A stretch of DNA of 64,000 nucleotides, from the NCBI GenBank assembly GCA_004799545.1, contig SSMU01000014.1:124001-188000 (forward strand), read 5' to 3'. A program made the translations under genes and the position numbers. The notes beneath the pieces were generated by a model. That model was not told where the DNA came from, searched no databases, and worked only from the letters and a program-made list of their open reading frames with translations. Within the stretch, counting starts at the first letter, position 1, and every line of letters begins with the position of its first letter. This document shows positions 62,059 to 64,000 of this stretch, in pieces. This stretch comes from Phenylobacterium sp. GTDB taxonomy: Bacteria; Pseudomonadota; Alphaproteobacteria; Caulobacterales; Caulobacteraceae.

Positions 62059-62406
62059 ATGGTAGCTGATCGGGACATCACCTCGGGCAAGCCGGAACTG
62101 GAGCAGCGCCGGGGCGTGCTGGTGCTCGCCGTGCTCTCCCAGCTGCGGACCGCCCAGTACGGCTATTCGCTGCGGCAGGCTCTGGCGGCCCGCGACATGG
62201 CGATCGAGGAGGGGACCCTCTATCCGCTCCTTCGACGTCTCGAAGGCCAGGGCCTGCTGGCCAGCGAGTGGCGGATCGAGGACGGCCCGCCCCGTCGCTA
62301 CTACCGGCTCAGCCCGGAGGGGGAAGGCCTCTACGCGCGCCTGACGGCGAGCTGGCGAGGGCTGGTCGCGACCATGGACAAGCTATTGGACGAGGGAGAT
62401 CGGTGA
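62059..62406 (+). CDS. PadR-family transcriptional repressor
   Basis: Encodes 115 residues. The winged helix-turn-helix is recognised by VLSQLRTAQYGYSLRQAL, EEGTLYPLLRRLEGQGLLASEW and RRYYRLSPEGEGLY, the PadR signature. A short C-terminal helix gives dimerisation. Its stop overlaps the next gene's start (TGATG), so it regulates or is regulated with a membrane protein, as is usual for PadR-DUF1700/HAAS pairs. Operator half-sites are upstream at 62002-62029. The inducer is unknown. Confidence 0.92.
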   Translation: MVADRDITSGKPELEQRRGVLVLAVLSQLRTAQYGYSLRQALAARDMAIEEGTLYPLLRRLEGQGLLASEWRIEDGPPRRYYRLSPEGEGLYARLTASWRGLVATMDKLLDEGDR

Positions 62407-63359
62407 TGGACCCCAAGGCGGTGATCGAGAGCTATGCCGACGACGTCGTTCGTCGTCTGCCGCGCCGGCAACGCAGCGATGTGGGCCTCGAGCTGCGCTC
62501 GCTGCTGGGTGAGGAACTGGACGCCAAGGCGATGGGCGCCGGCCGGTCCGCCGACGAGGCCATGGCCCTGGCCTTGCTGCGTGACTTCGGTTCGCCAGAG
62601 ACGGTCGCCGCGCGCTATCGGCCGAGCGGCTTCACCATCATCGAACTGGCCCAGTCGCGGGCCTTCGCCCTCTGGTCCCTGGCGGGCGTCGCCGTCCAGT
62701 GGGCCTTGACCCTGCCATCGGTGTTCAGCGTGCCCGAGGCCTTCCCGGGACAGACCCTCACCCGTCTGGGCGGCTGGTGGACCAGCTGGGGCCTCGGCGC
62801 CTTCTGGCTGCCGGGCTTCATGGTCGTGGTCGCTATCGTCGCCGGCTGGAGCCGCCATCGCTGGCCGCGCGAGCGCGCCTGGACCCCGCGCCGGGTGCTC
62901 GACCCCGACCACCTCAACCGCCCGCTGCTGGCGGTGGGCCTCGCAGCCTGGGCCGCCTACATGGCGCTGCTGGCCGTCGAGCCCCGGCTGCTCGGCGCCT
63001 TGCCCCAGCCAGTGGCGACGGTCTTCACCTTCGACGCCGACTTCCTGCGCACGCGCGGCCCCTGGCTGTTCCCGGTCTGGGGCGGCCAGTTCCTGGTCTG
63101 CGCCGCCGCGCTCGTGGCGGGCCGCTGGACCCGGCGGACCCGCGAGCTCAACGCCGTGTTCGGCGCAGGCGTCTGCGCCGTGCTGGCCTGGTTCGTGGTC
63201 GCCGGTCCGATCTTCACGGCCAAGGCCGCCGACGACACCACCAAGGGGGTGGTCGGCCTCGTGGTCCTGCTCTGGCTGATCAGCCTCGGGATCGGCCTCT
63301 ATCGCTGGCCGGGGCGGAGCGATCTGCCCGAAGGCCTCGCCGCGCCGCCGGTCGGCTGA
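62406..63359 (+). CDS. Membrane protein with N-terminal HAAS/DUF1700-like domain
   Basis: Encodes 317 residues; the start overlaps the PadR stop. Residues 1-75 form a helical domain (VIESYADDVVRRLPRRQRSDVGLELRSLLGEEL, then ADEAMALALLRDFGSPETVAARYRP) typical of the HAAS/DUF1700 module found next to PadR genes. About six hydrophobic segments follow. The function is unknown, but the pair is a common regulator-membrane protein unit implicated in envelope stress or antibiotic response in other bacteria. Confidence 0.82.
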   Translation: MDPKAVIESYADDVVRRLPRRQRSDVGLELRSLLGEELDAKAMGAGRSADEAMALALLRDFGSPETVAARYRPSGFTIIELAQSRAFALWSLAGVAVQWALTLPSVFSVPEAFPGQTLTRLGGWWTSWGLGAFWLPGFMVVVAIVAGWSRHRWPRERAWTPRRVLDPDHLNRPLLAVGLAAWAAYMALLAVEPRLLGALPQPVATVFTFDADFLRTRGPWLFPVWGGQFLVCAAALVAGRWTRRTRELNAVFGAGVCAVLAWFVVAGPIFTAKAADDTTKGVVGLVVLLWLISLGIGLYRWPGRSDLPEGLAAPPVG

Positions 63360-63365
63360 GCCCCC

Positions 63366-64000
63366 CTACCGCGGCTTCCTGAACCTCAGCAGGAACTGGT
63401 CGGTCTTGCCGCGGATCGCCGGGTCGAAGACGAACTTGGTATGGTCGTCGGCCGGGTTGGCCAGGATGGCGCTCTCGCTGTCCAGCTTGAAGCCGGCGGC
63501 CAGCACCTCGGCCTTCACCGCCGCCTCGTCGATCCGGTGGCGGCCCTCGGTGTCCTTCAGGCCGGAACCCGGCGTCGCGGCGTGGTCGAGCACCACATAG
63601 ACCCCACCCGGCCTCAGCGCCTCATAGACGTTGCGGTTGAAGGCCGCCACGTCGGCCGGGCCCATGAACTTGTCGTGCAGGTCATGGTAGTTCTGGCGGA
63701 TGAACACCGCGTCCAGCCCGCCGGGCAGGGCGGGGGCGTCGATCGGCGGGGTCAGCACCACCACGTTGCTGTAGGCCGGATCGGCGGCGAGGCCGGTGAG
63801 CAGGCCACCCACCTCCGGGTGCGCCTTGAGGATCTCGGCCGGCATCACGGCATAGAGCTTGCCCTTTGGCCCCACCGCCTGGCTGAGCGCGCGGACGAAG
63901 CGGCCGGCCACGATGTCGGCCACCCGGTCGCCGGGCTTCACCCCGATGAAGGCGATCACCTCGGCGCGCTTCATCGCCGGATCGGTGAGTGCGTCGGCGC
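63366..64000 (-). CDS. Class I SAM-dependent methyltransferase-like protein, 5' end beyond window
   Basis: The frame is still open at base 64000, so the N-terminus is missing; at least 210 residues are present. An ATG at 63974 is internal to the alignment pattern (ADALTDPAMKRAEVIAFIGVKPGDRVADI) and is probably not the start. The visible core has the motif I-like GDRVADIVAG, a mid-domain with FIRQNYHDLHD, and a motif LRPGGVYVVLDHAATPG. This fits COG4798-type predicted methyltransferases, which usually begin with a signal peptide. Substrate unknown. It converges on the HAAS membrane-protein gene with 6 bases between the ends. Confidence 0.75.
   Translation of the reverse strand, partial: ADALTDPAMKRAEVIAFIGVKPGDRVADIVAGRFVRALSQAVGPKGKLYAVMPAEILKAHPEVGGLLTGLAADPAYSNVVVLTPPIDAPALPGGLDAVFIRQNYHDLHDKFMGPADVAAFNRNVYEALRPGGVYVVLDHAATPGSGLKDTEGRHRIDEAAVKAEVLAAGFKLDSESAILANPADDHTKFVFDPAIRGKTDQFLLRFRKPR

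Overview
The window is very GC-rich (visibly about 70%), densely coded on both strands, and reads as the chromosome of an alphaproteobacterium, most likely a Caulobacterales member (Phenylobacterium/Caulobacter-like). Supporting signs are the alphaproteobacterial SOS operator (GAAC-N7-GAAC) before recA, the recA-alaS-icd neighbourhood, alphaproteobacterial-type RpsD, Grx4 and BolA, and a FecI/FecR/TonB-receptor locus. The genus is an inference from general knowledge, not from a search. I see no tRNA, rRNA, IS element, prophage or CRISPR array.

Layout. 1-6.9 kb: end of a TolC-type efflux protein, a stand-alone AceE-like thiamine-diphosphate enzyme, an acyltransferase-3 membrane protein, an HSL-type esterase, a GT4 glycosyltransferase with a TTG start, and a small membrane protein. 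7.0-14.5 kb: a co-directional CoA-thioester catabolic operon (acyl-CoA dehydrogenase, enoyl-CoA hydratase, CaiB-type CoA-transferase, a YWTD beta-propeller, an isomerase-like crotonase, a 3-hydroxyacyl-CoA/carnitine-type dehydrogenase, NDH-2) with no thiolase. 14.6-19.0 kb: EmrA/EmrB-type exporter divergent from its NodT-type outer-membrane partner, with a perfect 14-bp inverted repeat between them. 19.0-19.6 kb: two small membrane proteins. 20.0-24.7 kb: ECF sigma factor, FecR anti-sigma factor and an STN-containing TonB-dependent receptor. 24.9-27.1 kb: AraC regulator, an isochorismatase-fold protein with Ser at the usual nucleophilic Cys position, and a soluble HWE/HisKA_2-type histidine kinase.

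27.4-38.6 kb forms a respiratory block: PoxB-type pyruvate:quinone oxidoreductase, cytochrome bo-type quinol oxidase (cyoABCD), catalase, and a large FAD/Fe-S D-lactate/glycolate-type dehydrogenase. Together they could move electrons from pyruvate and lactate to quinone and then O2, with peroxide removal alongside. 39.6-43.1 kb is a pqiABC lipid-transport operon with ATGA overlaps at both junctions. 43.7-49.6 kb is housekeeping: SOS-controlled recA, alaS and icd.

49.7-64 kb is mixed: a soluble glucose dehydrogenase-like protein, a DUF559 nuclease-like gene next to a palindromic repeat, TrmJ and nitronate monooxygenase, rpsD, a thioesterase, grxD and bolA, a LysE exporter, a PhyH dioxygenase coupled to an esterase, a family-VIII-type serine hydrolase, PncC, and a PadR regulator coupled to a membrane protein. 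The intergenic spaces of this last part hold several conspicuous palindromic repeats (51.4, 55.65-55.75, 61.8-62.0 kb) and an AT-rich island near 59.9 kb. These are the least explained structures in the window.
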